This document shows positions 55,310 to 64,000 of a DNA stretch of 64,000 bases, one piece after another (within the stretch, counting starts at the first letter, position 1; each line of letters begins with the position of its first letter). Location: the NCBI RefSeq assembly GCF_964019385.1, contig NC_088645.1, positions 18,683,180-18,747,179 of the forward strand, given 5' to 3'. Source of the stretch: Sycon ciliatum (lineage: Eukaryota > Porifera > Calcarea > Leucosolenida > Sycettidae). Below the pieces are notes generated by a model. That model was given only the letters and a program-made list of their open reading frames with translations, ran no database searches and had not been told where the DNA came from. The translations under genes and the position numbers were made by a program.

Positions 55310-57160
55310 ATAACATTACAAGTACGGTTCAACTTGAAAGGGGGTCTGCAAAGGTAGACACAAGTGTAAACAAATTTCATAGTTTTTGTACAACTTATCT
55401 AGCACCCTCAAAACATACTTGATTTACAACAAAACTTGGCCTTATTTTGACCTGATATTTAAAAATAAATTCTCACTCAAATACCCCACTCGAGGCATCC
55501 CACTCGAGGCATCCCATCTTTAAAAAATATTGTATAATGTTATATTAAACTCGGATTTTAAGCCAATAATACTATTCAGAGAAAGGGAAGTAACATGATT
55601 TAACAGTAACTGTCCACCGCTGAATACCATAATTATTATATAAAGCCAGAAAGGGCAACAACTGGGCACATAACTGACAAAGTGCAGAGAGATTCTAGAA
55701 CCTTCCAAGTTGGACGGCTGTTAGGTAGCGCTTCGGAGATTAAATCTCCGAAGCTAAAAGGTAAAGTTACTAGAGCACTACTCTCATGTTATGGCATTTG
55801 TTAGATGCAGGATTTCCTTCGGCCTTCTGAAATCATGTATCATGTGCATTCGCGGTTGTAAGCGTATACATTTTAGTTTGAAATTTGCACCCTACTGCGG
55901 AGCGCACACTGCTTTGGCAGCGGCGGAGGCTCGCTTCCGACGTAACCGTCGGAAACCATCAAGAACAATGGACCAACTAATTATTCACTTGCCCTGTCTT
56001 TCTAAACAACATGTTATTGCAAATGTTCTTGGTTGAGTTTTTGGCCATTTTTCGTGCTTTGGAGTTATTTGTTGTTTTGGGAAAAAAAGAAAAGAAAAAA
56101 AGGTGTAAGTTCGTCGAATGTCTCAGTATTCTGTCAGTTGTGTTCCCATTTGTTGCACTTTCTGACTAAAATTATACTAACTTGTATCATACAGTTACAG
56201 CGTTGGACAGTTACTGTGAACTCGTAAACATTATGTTTCCTTCCTTTCTCTAAATTAGGCTCGAATTCGAGGATATATTTATAAGACGAAAAAAGGACCA
56301 AAGTGCTCCAAGTTACACTATAATTATTATCCACCAACCGCAACTTTACAATCAGCTCACACGATAACAGTGCACGACAAGGTCCAACGGTACTGACTCG
56401 ATAAATTTCTACCTTGTGCAGATTGCTGTATCCCAGTACATATTTTGCCCTGTAAGTTTTAGTCATTTTTAATTTTATTTCAGCCATTCCCTGTATAATC
56501 CTGAAGAGAAAGGAACGAAAAGGTTTCATATCTGATGTGAAGTGACTTCTGGGCTGGACGCGTTAATCGCGTGGATGCATGGGAACTTCTCTTGTTCCAG
56601 AATAGACAAGAACGTCTAAATTATAGCTGAACTTCAAACATTCATGGGTTAGTCAGGGACCAGACCGGCCTGAAAAGAGAATAGAATGCAAGACGCACCA
56701 GGACTCGAACCCGGGACATTGCTTGTCACGAGCAATGACAAAACCATATGGCCTGTGAGACCAGGCTGAATACACATGTACAAGGCGCTAACAGGTTAGC
56801 TCACAACACAGTCCCCACATACTGATGGTCGTTCCCCTTCCCCATAAGACCAACCACGGTTAGTTTCGAGAACGTACAACCAGAGGCAAAAAAATGTGAT
56901 TGAACGTTTAGTGTGGGTATTACGGTTCTCGACATTTGTCTTGTTGAGCAATCTAGGGAGGCTGCTCTAGTGTTGCGGCATTCCGCATTGCCTACTCCTG
57001 TTCGTCGTTAAAGCCCTCTGGCGCTAGGGCGACGACCTATTTTAATGTATGTGGTGTATCCTTGGCACTATGTATGTGAGTTCTCCCTACTTAAAGTTCG
57101 TAGCTGCCCTGATGAGGCCTCCATGGCGGAAACAGATTACTTTCTACAGCAAGGTATAAA
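55310..57160. other. No gene seen; possible diverged fold-back element 55565-56255
   Basis: Inverted similarity between about 55565-55710 and 56105-56255 recalls the 54487-54968 family. Near 55730 a hairpin CTTCGGAGA...TCTCCGAAG is present. At about 57105, CTGATGAGGCC...GGC.GAAAC resembles a hammerhead core with a broken closing pair and no stem III. Confidence 0.4.
56693..56768 (-). repeat. tRNA-derived SINE-like piece
   Basis: Minus strand: a T arm that pairs fully (CCGGG-TTCGAGT-CCTGG, one wobble) and an anticodon arm TTGCT-CGTGACA-AGCAA that also pairs fully. Position 33 is G as in the 281-bp array, and the D arm is abnormal. A tRNA-derived repeat rather than a working tRNA. Confidence 0.5.
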
Positions 57161-57168
57161 TGTTTTAA

Positions 57169-57441
57169 AGAGAGCAAGTCTGAGAAAACCATAACTTATG
57201 TTCAAGTCGATCTCTCAGATTTCGCTCAAAATTTTCAGGTAGGGTTGCTTTGGAGTGTACATCGACATTCCAAAGCCCACGCAAAATCTTTTGAAGGGAA
57301 CCATGAAATTGGCATACCCCTCAATATTGGCCCAATATTGGCACGATATATGGATCTACAAACGAGCCACGGCACAGCGTACAAGAACAAGCTACGAACA
57401 AAACTCCATCGAGCCAACCTTACCTCACCTTAGAATAATTC
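57169..57441. mobile_element. Outer tip of a TTAA-family arm
   Basis: About 270 bp match the terminal part of the arm, starting after TTAA (57165-57168) with AGAGAGCAAGTCTGAG. It directly abuts the complete copy. Confidence 0.7.
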
Positions 57442-57566
57442 TTAAGGGAGCATGTCTGAGAAAACCAGAACATATGTGCAAGTCGGTCTCTCAGATTTCG
57501 CTCAAATTTTGCAGGTAGGTTTGCTTTGGGGTGTAGATCGACATTCCAAAGCCCGCACAAAATCTT

Positions 57567-58184
57567 TTGAAGGGAACCATGAAATTGGCATACCCCTCAA
57601 TATTGGCCCAATATTGGCACGATTTATGGGTCTACAAACGAGCCACGGCACAGCGTACAAGAAAAAGCTACGAACAAACCTCCATCATGCCAACATTACC
57701 TCACCTTAGAAGAGTTCTTGGGGCAGCACCACTTAGCCATGCCAGCATCCCAGTAGACGAGGGCAATCATCCCTTGACGCCACAAATGATCGTCTTGAAA
57801 TTAGCCAAATTACAAGCGCTGATAAAACAGCGAGCTACGTCCTCAATTAGCAAACACTATACACCGGCAGATAGTAGAACACCTCTTCTAGCACTGAGGA
57901 CATGTCCCCCATCATCCTTTTTGGGTTTTCTTGAAATAAACAATTTTGAATATTTCCACTCGACCATTCTGAAATACGTCCAAACTCATACCTGCGCAGG
58001 AAAGCTCACCCCTCCGCGACGTCTAGTCAGCAAATTCTACTCCAACACCACTCCCAACGCTGCAGAACAAAGTGTATTGTTGACTCTGACAAGGAAAAGC
58101 AGCGGTGATCACTTGTCATTCCAAACGACAAGCTTCTCCTTGCGCCACCAACATAATTCGGTGCAACAGTTGATGCAAAAGTGA
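57567..58184 (+). CDS. 205-codon ORF in the left arm of the TTAA element
   Basis: An open frame from ATG to stop, no introns. The same frame, without stops, is present in the right arm (58974-59591, minus), partly at 40003-40461 (minus), and with one nonsense change at 24178-24825 (minus). Conserved blocks include QYWHDLWV, HPLTPQMIVLK, YTPADSRTPLLAL, FHSTILKYVQTHTCAGKL and LTRKSSGDHLS. I recognise no domain. An overlapping 85-codon frame (MSEKTRTYVQ start, 57452-57709) is also open in all copies, so frameshifting or mis-assigned frames are possible. Coding status is not proven; recent copying alone could explain part of the conservation. Confidence 0.4.
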   Translation: MKGTMKLAYPSILAQYWHDLWVYKRATAQRTRKSYEQTSIMPTLPHLRRVLGAAPLSHASIPVDEGNHPLTPQMIVLKLAKLQALIKQRATSSISKHYTPADSRTPLLALRTCPPSSFLGFLEINNFEYFHSTILKYVQTHTCAGKLTPPRRLVSKFYSNTTPNAAEQSVLLTLTRKSSGDHLSFQTTSFSLRHQHNSVQQLMQK

Positions 58185-58244
58185 CTGAATTTTTGCGTGT
58201 AGTTTTTGGATTTTACTGCAAGAGGAATGATGAAATCACGTGCC

Positions 58245-58900
58245 TCGCGACACAAGAATGCCAGCTCTCGTAGATCACGGTTCAGCAGTTGTTCCGAGTC
58301 ACCTTGATCAAGCGCACCTGCACTTACATGGATCATCCGTTGATCTGGATCGGATCAAGTGCATCTTGATGTCCAGCTCAAGAGCACGCATGTCGTGTTG
58401 TAGGCCTTCCAGCCGGGACTTTCCCTCCCCATGCAGCACAGAGACTAGGGCGAATAGTGTCAAATCACGTTGTTCATGACGTAAGAAATCTGCCATGTGG
58501 GCGCGCCACATACCCCATGTACTAGTAACCAGTGTAGGCTGCGCCGCGCGCTGGTTAACTCCAAGCGACCTTGATGGCATGGACAACGGCTCATTCCATG
58601 CTGTTGCAGATCTACGTGGATCATCAGCATGTAAACTAGCCGTAGTTCCTGTTGAACCATGTTCGGGATGAGCGAGGTTAGTGTGAAAAAATGCATCCCT
58701 GTTCGTACTGCAAGAGGAAATATCTCAAAGAATTCTTGCCAATGCAATAATGCTAGCGCTATAACGATAGTTTCTGCATGTTCTGAGCAGAGCATGCAAG
58801 ACATATAATGCATCTTACCTCCTCCCTCATGGTCCGTTTCGAATAGCGCCTCAGGAACGATCGTGATCGTGTGCATTGTTTCGTGCACCAGAAAGCATTA
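58245..58900 (-). CDS. Coding-like centre of the TTAA element, possibly spliced
   Basis: On the minus strand the centre holds an open frame at 58460-58888 and another at 58308-58586. The second ends in LHGEGKSRLEGLQHDMRALE, which recurs at 61400-61500 and, diverged, at 39400-39560. Candidate introns are bounded by GAG|GTAAGATG and CCTCTTGCAG (58718-58824 region) and by CCAT|GTAAGTGC and CCTCTTGCAG (58217-58330 region). After the second, the frame would run into the arm, reading HFCINCC....CWWRKEK. The model is speculative; no family recognised. Confidence 0.35.
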
Positions 58901-58973
58901 TTCTACGTCACGATCCACGTGATTTCTTCATTCCTCTTGCAGTAAAATCCAAAAACTACACGCAAAAATTCAG

Positions 58974-59591
58974 TCACTTTTGCATCAACTGTTGCACTGA
59001 AAAATGTTGGTGGCGCAAGGAGAAGCTTGTCGTTTGGAGTGACAAGTGATCACCGCTGCTTTTCCTTGTCAGAGTCAACAATACACTTTGTTCTGCAGCG
59101 TTTGGAGTGGTGTTGGAGTAGAAATTGCTGACTAGACGTCGCGGAGGGGTGAGCTTTCCTGCGCAGGTATGAGTTTGGACGTATTTCAGAATGGTCGAGT
59201 GGAAATATTCAAAATTGTTTATTTCAAGAAAACCCAAAAAGGATGATGGGGGACATGTCCCCAGTGCTAGAAGAGGTGTTCTACTATCTGCCGGTGTATA
59301 GTGTTTGCTAATTGAGGACGTAGCTCGCTGTTTTATCAGCGCTTGTAATTTGGCTAATTTCAAGACGATCATTTGTGGCGTCAAGGGATGATTGCCCTCG
59401 TCTTCTGGGATGCTGGCGTGGCTAAGTGGTGCTGCCCCAAGAACTCTCCTTAGGTAAGGTAATGTTGGCTTGATGGAGTTTTGTTCGTAGCTTGTTCTTG
59501 TACGCTGTGCCGTGGCTCGTTTGTAGACCCATAAATCGTGCCAATATTGGGCCAATATTGAGGGGTATGCCAATTTCATGGTTCCCTTCAA
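58974..59591 (-). CDS. 205-codon ORF in the right arm of the TTAA element
   Basis: Inverted twin of 57567-58184 with about ten amino-acid differences and no stop. See that entry for conserved blocks and doubts. Confidence 0.4.
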   Translation of the reverse strand: MKGTMKLAYPSILAQYWHDLWVYKRATAQRTRTSYEQNSIKPTLPYLRRVLGAAPLSHASIPEDEGNHPLTPQMIVLKLAKLQALIKQRATSSISKHYTPADSRTPLLALGTCPPSSFLGFLEINNFEYFHSTILKYVQTHTCAGKLTPPRRLVSNFYSNTTPNAAEQSVLLTLTRKSSGDHLSLQTTSFSLRHQHFSVQQLMQK

Positions 59592-59716
59592 AAGATTTTG
59601 TGCGGGCTTTGGAATGTCGATCTACACCCCAAAGCAAACCTACCTGCAAAATTGAAGCGAAATCTGAGAGATCGACTTGCACATATGTTCTGGTTTTCTC
59701 AGACATGCTCTCTTAA

Positions 59717-61640
59717 GCAGCACCACTTAGCCACGCCAGCATCCCAGAAGACTAGGGCAATTATTCCGAGACGCCACAAATGATCCTCTTGAAAATAGCC
59801 AAATTACAAGCGCTGATGAACCAGCGAGCTACGTCCTCAATTAGCAAACACTATAAACCGGCAGATAGTAGAACACCTCTTCTAGCACTGAGTACATGTC
59901 CCCCATCCTTTTCGGGTTTTCTTGAAATAAACAATTTATAATTTTACCACTCGACCATTCTGAAATACTTCCAAACTCATACCTGCGCAGGAAAGCTCGC
60001 CCCTCCGCGACGTCTAGTCAGCAATTTCCACTTCAACACCACTTCCAACGCTGCAGAGCAAAGTGTATTGTTGACTCTGACAAAGAACGGCAGCGGTGAT
60101 CACTTGTCACTCCAAACGACAAGCTTCTCCTTGCGCCACCAACATTTTTCGGTGCAACAGTTGATGCAAAAGTGACTGAATTTTTGGTTGTAGTTATTGG
60201 ATTTAACTGCAAGAGGAATGAAGAAATCACGTGCATCGTGACGTAGAATAATGCTTTCTGGTGCACGACACAATGCACACGATCACGATCGTTCCTGAGG
60301 CGCTATTCGAAACGGACCATAAGGGAGGAGGTAAGATACATTATATTTCTTGCATGCTCTGCTCCGAACATGCATAAACTATCGTTATAGCGCTAGCAGT
60401 ATTGCATTGGGAAGAAATCTTTGAGATATTTCCTCTTGCTAGGCCTGGACAGGTTAAGCTAATAGTTTCGTGAAAATATGCTTTTCGCATTGCTGAAAAA
60501 ATTGCAGATTTATGCTATTTTTATGCTAAAAGTTATCTTATTATGCCACATTATTATTATTATTATTTATTCATATTTTACTGGGGCAGTCCCCACAGAC
60601 CTATGGTCTTCTTACAGGGTGCCCTAGCCACGTGAAGATAGCGGAGCGAAATGCAGCAGGTAGGGATATGGTGCGAATCGCGGCAGGGAGGGCGTTCCAT
60701 CGGTCAGCTCCAATATAAGATACAGAGTGATAGCCAAAATACAATCTGGCATGGGGACATTAAGCTCACATATGCTGCTAATGTGTCATGATTCTGTGTA
60801 AAATAACAGGGGATTTTTTTGTAGAGGGCGTTGTACTGTAGTAGCAAACGTTCAACGGTGTCAACGCACCGTCCGACCTAGCTACGACCGTCAGTGATTG
60901 TAGTGGACTGGACATGTTCTCAAGGGAGTGGTAAACCTACGACTTCCTGGTCCATCTACTTGTACTTGTACTTGTAGAACATGTACAACTGTATGAAATT
61001 TGATGCGAACAGGCAGATTATTCCAATTTGATGCGATTCGTATGCAATTTGCATCGAATTATGCGATTATTCGATTTTGGTAGGAATTATGAGAACAATT
61101 ATGCTAGCATAATCTGTTAAGACCTACCTCTTGCAGTATGAACAGGAATGCATTTTTCACACTAACCTCGCTCATCCCGAACATGGTTCAACAGGAACTA
61201 CCGCTAGTAACTGTTTACATGCTGATGATCCACGTAGATCTGCAACAACAACGAATAACCGTCGTCCATGCCATCAAAGCTGACCAGCGCGCGCCGCGCG
61301 GCCTACACTGGTTGGCCGGGGGTATGTGGCGCGCCTACATGGCAGATTTCTTACGTCATGAACAAAGTGATCCTACTCGCCCTAGGCTCTGTGCTGCATT
61401 TTGACGGAAAGTCCCGGCTGGAAGGCCGACAACACGACATGCGTGCTCTTGAGCTGGACATCAAGATGCACTTGATCCGATCTAGATCAACGGGTGATCC
61501 ATGTAAGTGCAGGTGCGCTTGATCAAGGTGACTCAGAACAACAGTTACTGCTGAACCGTGATCTACGAGAGCTGGCATTCTTGTGTCGCGAGGCACGTGA
61601 TTTCATCATTCCTCTTGCAGTAAAATCCAATAACTACAAC
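59717..61640. mobile_element. Second, truncated and inverted copy of the TTAA element, interrupted by a hAT element
   Basis: 59717-60200 is part of an arm and 60200-61640 is the centre in the opposite orientation to 58241-58915. The outer tip of one arm and the whole other arm are missing. The hAT-type element at 60440-61126 sits in the centre. The uninterrupted centre of the neighbouring copy supplies the empty site at 58710-58717. Confidence 0.8.
60440..61126. mobile_element. hAT-type non-autonomous element (687 bp)
   Basis: Flanked by perfect 8-bp duplications CCTCTTGC (60432-60439, 61127-61134). Ends TAGGCCTGGACAGGTTAA and (complement of right) TAGGTCTTAA. It contains (ATT)n and the inverted retroelement tail at 60565-60625. 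No transposase. The empty site is present in the sister sequence. Confidence 0.85.
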
Positions 61641-61671
61641 CAAAAATCCGCGATACTCATGTTAAAACAAA

Positions 61672-61863
61672 ATGGCGTCACGATTTATTGAAAGTGGTAT
61701 AGTTGGTGGTACGAGTGTTCAAACCCATTTGAACTTCATACTCTTCGTCTTCTTTTTCACATGCTCTCTTTCCATCGTCCTTAGCTTTTGTTTGTTGAGA
61801 GCTGTTTTGGCTTTCTCCTATACCTCTGGGGGATGCCAAGTGATGGTTTTGAGAGGCTGGTGA
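61672..61863 (+). CDS. Possible first exon of a membrane protein
   Basis: ATG in good context (AAAATGG) opens a 63-codon frame with a strongly hydrophobic segment (about residues 22-46: NFILFVFFFTCSLSIVLSF...). An overlapping frame (61788-62021) also looks protein-like (GVVLAIAMKILVTAHLADI). No paralog in the window; low confidence. Confidence 0.3.
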   Translation: MASRFIESGIVGGTSVQTHLNFILFVFFFTCSLSIVLSFCLLRAVLAFSYTSGGCQVMVLRGW

Positions 61864-62109
61864 TGGCTGTGAGCGAGAGTTTGCCGATCGGCGTCGTCCT
61901 CGCTATAGCGATGAAAATACTAGTTACTGCGCACCTGGCAGATATCACAACACGTCGGAGCGTCCAGGAGCAAAGGAATCTTGGGTTTTCACTGGAATCT
62001 AGTTCCTCCAGCATCGTGTAGCCCACCGTCGGTGAATGGCGGTCCAGAAAGGTCGAACCTGGTCTTCTGCAGCATCTCGCAGTCCTGCGAGGCACACTGA
62101 ATACGCCTG

Positions 62110-64000
62110 TCATGTATTCTACAAATAAAAATCACGAAGTAGTGGACTTTACAGTGATGAGTCTATCCTGTATGCTGCAAAAGACGCAGGAAATGTGACT
62201 GGTGTCTGTACACTCAGTGACTGGACGCCAACACCCCAGTCTTCTCCTGCAGGATCTGTTTGACATTGACATTATGCAGTAGGTCGGCATTGACCTGGTT
62301 TGGCAGCTATCGTAATAGTATCTGCCTGGTTGGATGTAGCAGGTTGGTGTTTGTTCGTCGTCCAGTCCGGAATTTTCTTGTAACTCACGGTGGAGTACGC
62401 GCAGGGTTTGTGATCATCCCTGTTCACTTCAATATTATCAAACACAACGTTCCCTTTGTCACTCATCTTATCCTGAGTACTGAATTTGCTGACAATATTG
62501 CACCACACTTGTCACAACCTACCGCCACTGCTGGCGGTGGCGACTGGTTCGTCAATGGCGGTGACCAGGCTGACTGACTAGCTTCGAGACAGCGGCCTCG
62601 TTGTCAACCCCGCGGCAGCCTAAAGGTTGATGTTATCGATCCAGCCTCAGCGCCATGTTGACGATGCCCTAGTGACTGTGTGTCATGGATTGCCTTGCCA
62701 TCAGCGGTCATTGCCGTCCACCTTGGTGCAGCCCTCTATAACTGGCTCAGCCCATGGGAGTCTCAAGTGGACAAAGTTGTTGCCAAAGTAGCTCAGAAGA
62801 TTGGTGCACCGTGGTGTAGGTGAGCACATAACTAGGACTTCCCAGCGCCTATTTGTCCAGGCTGCGATACTATGTGACATGCTGTACTGCACATTCTTTC
62901 AGCACTGCAAGGCCGGCAGCTGCACCGACTGCAGGGGCCGCGCACATGCAGGCCGCCTGTTGCCAGTGCAGCATTCTGGAACGTTCCTTCCTTCTGAGAT
63001 CCGTGGAATAATAACTTTGTTTGCTTCAAAGCAAGTTGCTAACCTTTCTGTTGTGCTCCCAGTGTCTTTACAACAATAACCTACAGCAATGTTTTATTTT
63101 CCTTTCCATTCCCCAACCAATGAATACTACGATGTCGATTCTATTTCTGAATACTTTAGTGTGTGCCCGCGCACGCACGTGTGTGTGTGTGTATACCTCA
63201 CTCGCCACTCGAAGTTCTGTTCCCCATCACTGGAACACTGCCTGTTCTTTCAGGACCTACCATCATCTGCGGATGGGCATTCAATGATTGTATTGTGTGT
63301 GTTTCATTCAGAATCAGATCCGCTATCGTTGCTATAAGAGAAAATCTATGGGTTCACATCCAGTGCATTTGTCGATTTGCGTGCTTTTCTTGCCACGGGC
63401 GCATATGTGGGACATTGTGTGTGTGTGTGTGTGCGTCTGTGTGTATGGGGATATTCTGTGTATCGGCTTTTGGTACTAATTTTCAGGTCTGTGCTTGCAT
63501 GTGTGAACATGAAATTGTTCGGTTCTGTGCATGCTATTGCATGTTGTATATTATTGTATGTATGTGTGCATTTCCACGAACAGTGTAGATGAGCGTGGAG
63601 AGTGCATTCATCCCTCATCAACCACTTCCCATTGGGCTTACGAGAGTTTTTTCTGCGTACCTCTCATTTTTGTTTGTTTCTCTCTGATACTGTATTGATG
63701 CCGGTACCTGTACCTCGATGTGTTCCTCTATCTGCAGTCACCTTTAACCTTCGGTCAAGTTAACGTTTATTGTGCTCTATTTATCGTGCGAATCAAAATA
63801 AACAATAATAACACAAGTCGTGCTAGAGTGACGACATGTGCGTGTAGTAGGGTTGATGCGATGGGACGTTATAATTAGGTGGAACAGAACACACATTGGG
63901 CAGATTGATTGGGCATCATTGATTGTGCTCAGTCTAAACAGTGAACATAATAATTATCTCCAGTGACAGACTGTAGCAGCTAGCCTCCAATAGGTAGCTG
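62110..64000. other. No gene seen; GT-rich patches at 63175-63195 and 63415-63445
   Basis: Frames of 60-140 codons occur on both strands. Those at 63163-63588 are distorted by GT repeats. Nothing is recognised. Confidence 0.4.

Larger units (their letters stand above)
57446..59712. mobile_element. TTAA-flanked transposon with ~795-bp inverted arms (2267 bp), most complete copy
   Basis: TTAA at 57442-57445 and 59713-59716 flanks the unit. Left arm 57446-58240 and right arm 58916-59712 are close inverted copies that end G(A/G)GAGCATGTCTGAG. The 675-bp centre (58241-58915) is unique to the element. Each arm carries the same 205-codon ORF. The centre has a minus-strand coding-like region with possible introns. 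The TTAA target is that of piggyBac-type transposases, but no DDE-type sequence is recognised, so it may be non-autonomous or encode something else. Confidence 0.8.

Noticed and set aside
57100..57145. CTGATGAGGCC...GGCGGAAAC as a hammerhead
   Set aside because: The closing pair of stem II is G-G and no stem III or cleavage site can be drawn.

Overview
This window looks like a piece of a repeat-rich animal genome. The evidence is spliceable multi-exon receptor genes with phase-1 exons, non-LTR and Ty3/gypsy retroelements, cut-and-paste transposons, tRNA-derived repeats, long (GT)n tracts and hammerhead ribozymes. Gene density is low and no bacterial-style operons are seen. I cannot name the species. 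A marine invertebrate, possibly an early-branching one, is a guess.

Host genes. Four related-looking receptor loci lie on the minus strand. Locus B (15898-18134) can be read end to end: a 31-nt signal-peptide exon, a 492-nt exon for an extracellular module with eight cysteines, and a last exon with a transmembrane segment and a tyrosine-motif tail. Locus C (31600-33046) has matching signal and ectodomain exons but no visible membrane exon. Locus A (3875-5181) has a Ser/Thr-rich stalk exon and a membrane/tail exon paralogous to B. Locus D (48393-49871, perhaps with 55162-55293) has stalk exons and a different membrane/tail exon. All internal junctions are phase 1. The A and B tails differ at one tyrosine site, ITSM-like in A and ITIM-like in B. 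I infer a shuffling family of cell-surface signalling receptors, perhaps immune or recognition-related.

Retroelements and transposons. There is a gypsy integrase fragment with a polypurine tract and LTR start (12452-13850) and two dead LINEs (21670-24177 plus strand; 40720-43650 minus strand). There are TA-flanked MITEs (650-846, 19400-20024, 26681-27200, 50642-50859), two hAT-type elements with 8-bp target duplications (44514-45486, 60440-61126) and a TCA-flanked MITE (33497-34020). A 3.46-kb Helitron-like block (8637-12091) has its empty site preserved at 27926/27927. A TTAA-flanked family has giant inverted arms (39115-40711, 57446-59712 and fragments), and its arms carry a conserved 205-codon ORF.

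RNA-like structures. The strongest novelty is a 2.5-copy tandem array of a ~750-bp unit (28238-30094). Each full unit carries a hammerhead ribozyme on the minus strand (28338-28395, 29090-29147, 29838-29895). Another hammerhead lies at 36497-36540, one at 51901-51946, and decayed or non-canonical versions occur elsewhere. This resembles the retrozyme/circular-RNA-type repeats known in animals. A second tandem array (36731-37926, 281-bp unit, alternating as dimers) carries one tRNA-like fold per unit with a CUA anticodon-position triplet. Both arrays are bounded on one side by a perfect fold-back.

The window is also internally duplicated (1-512 with 34132-34650; 2768-4500, 14833-16600 and 34799-35645). 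Long stretches without genes are listed as such.
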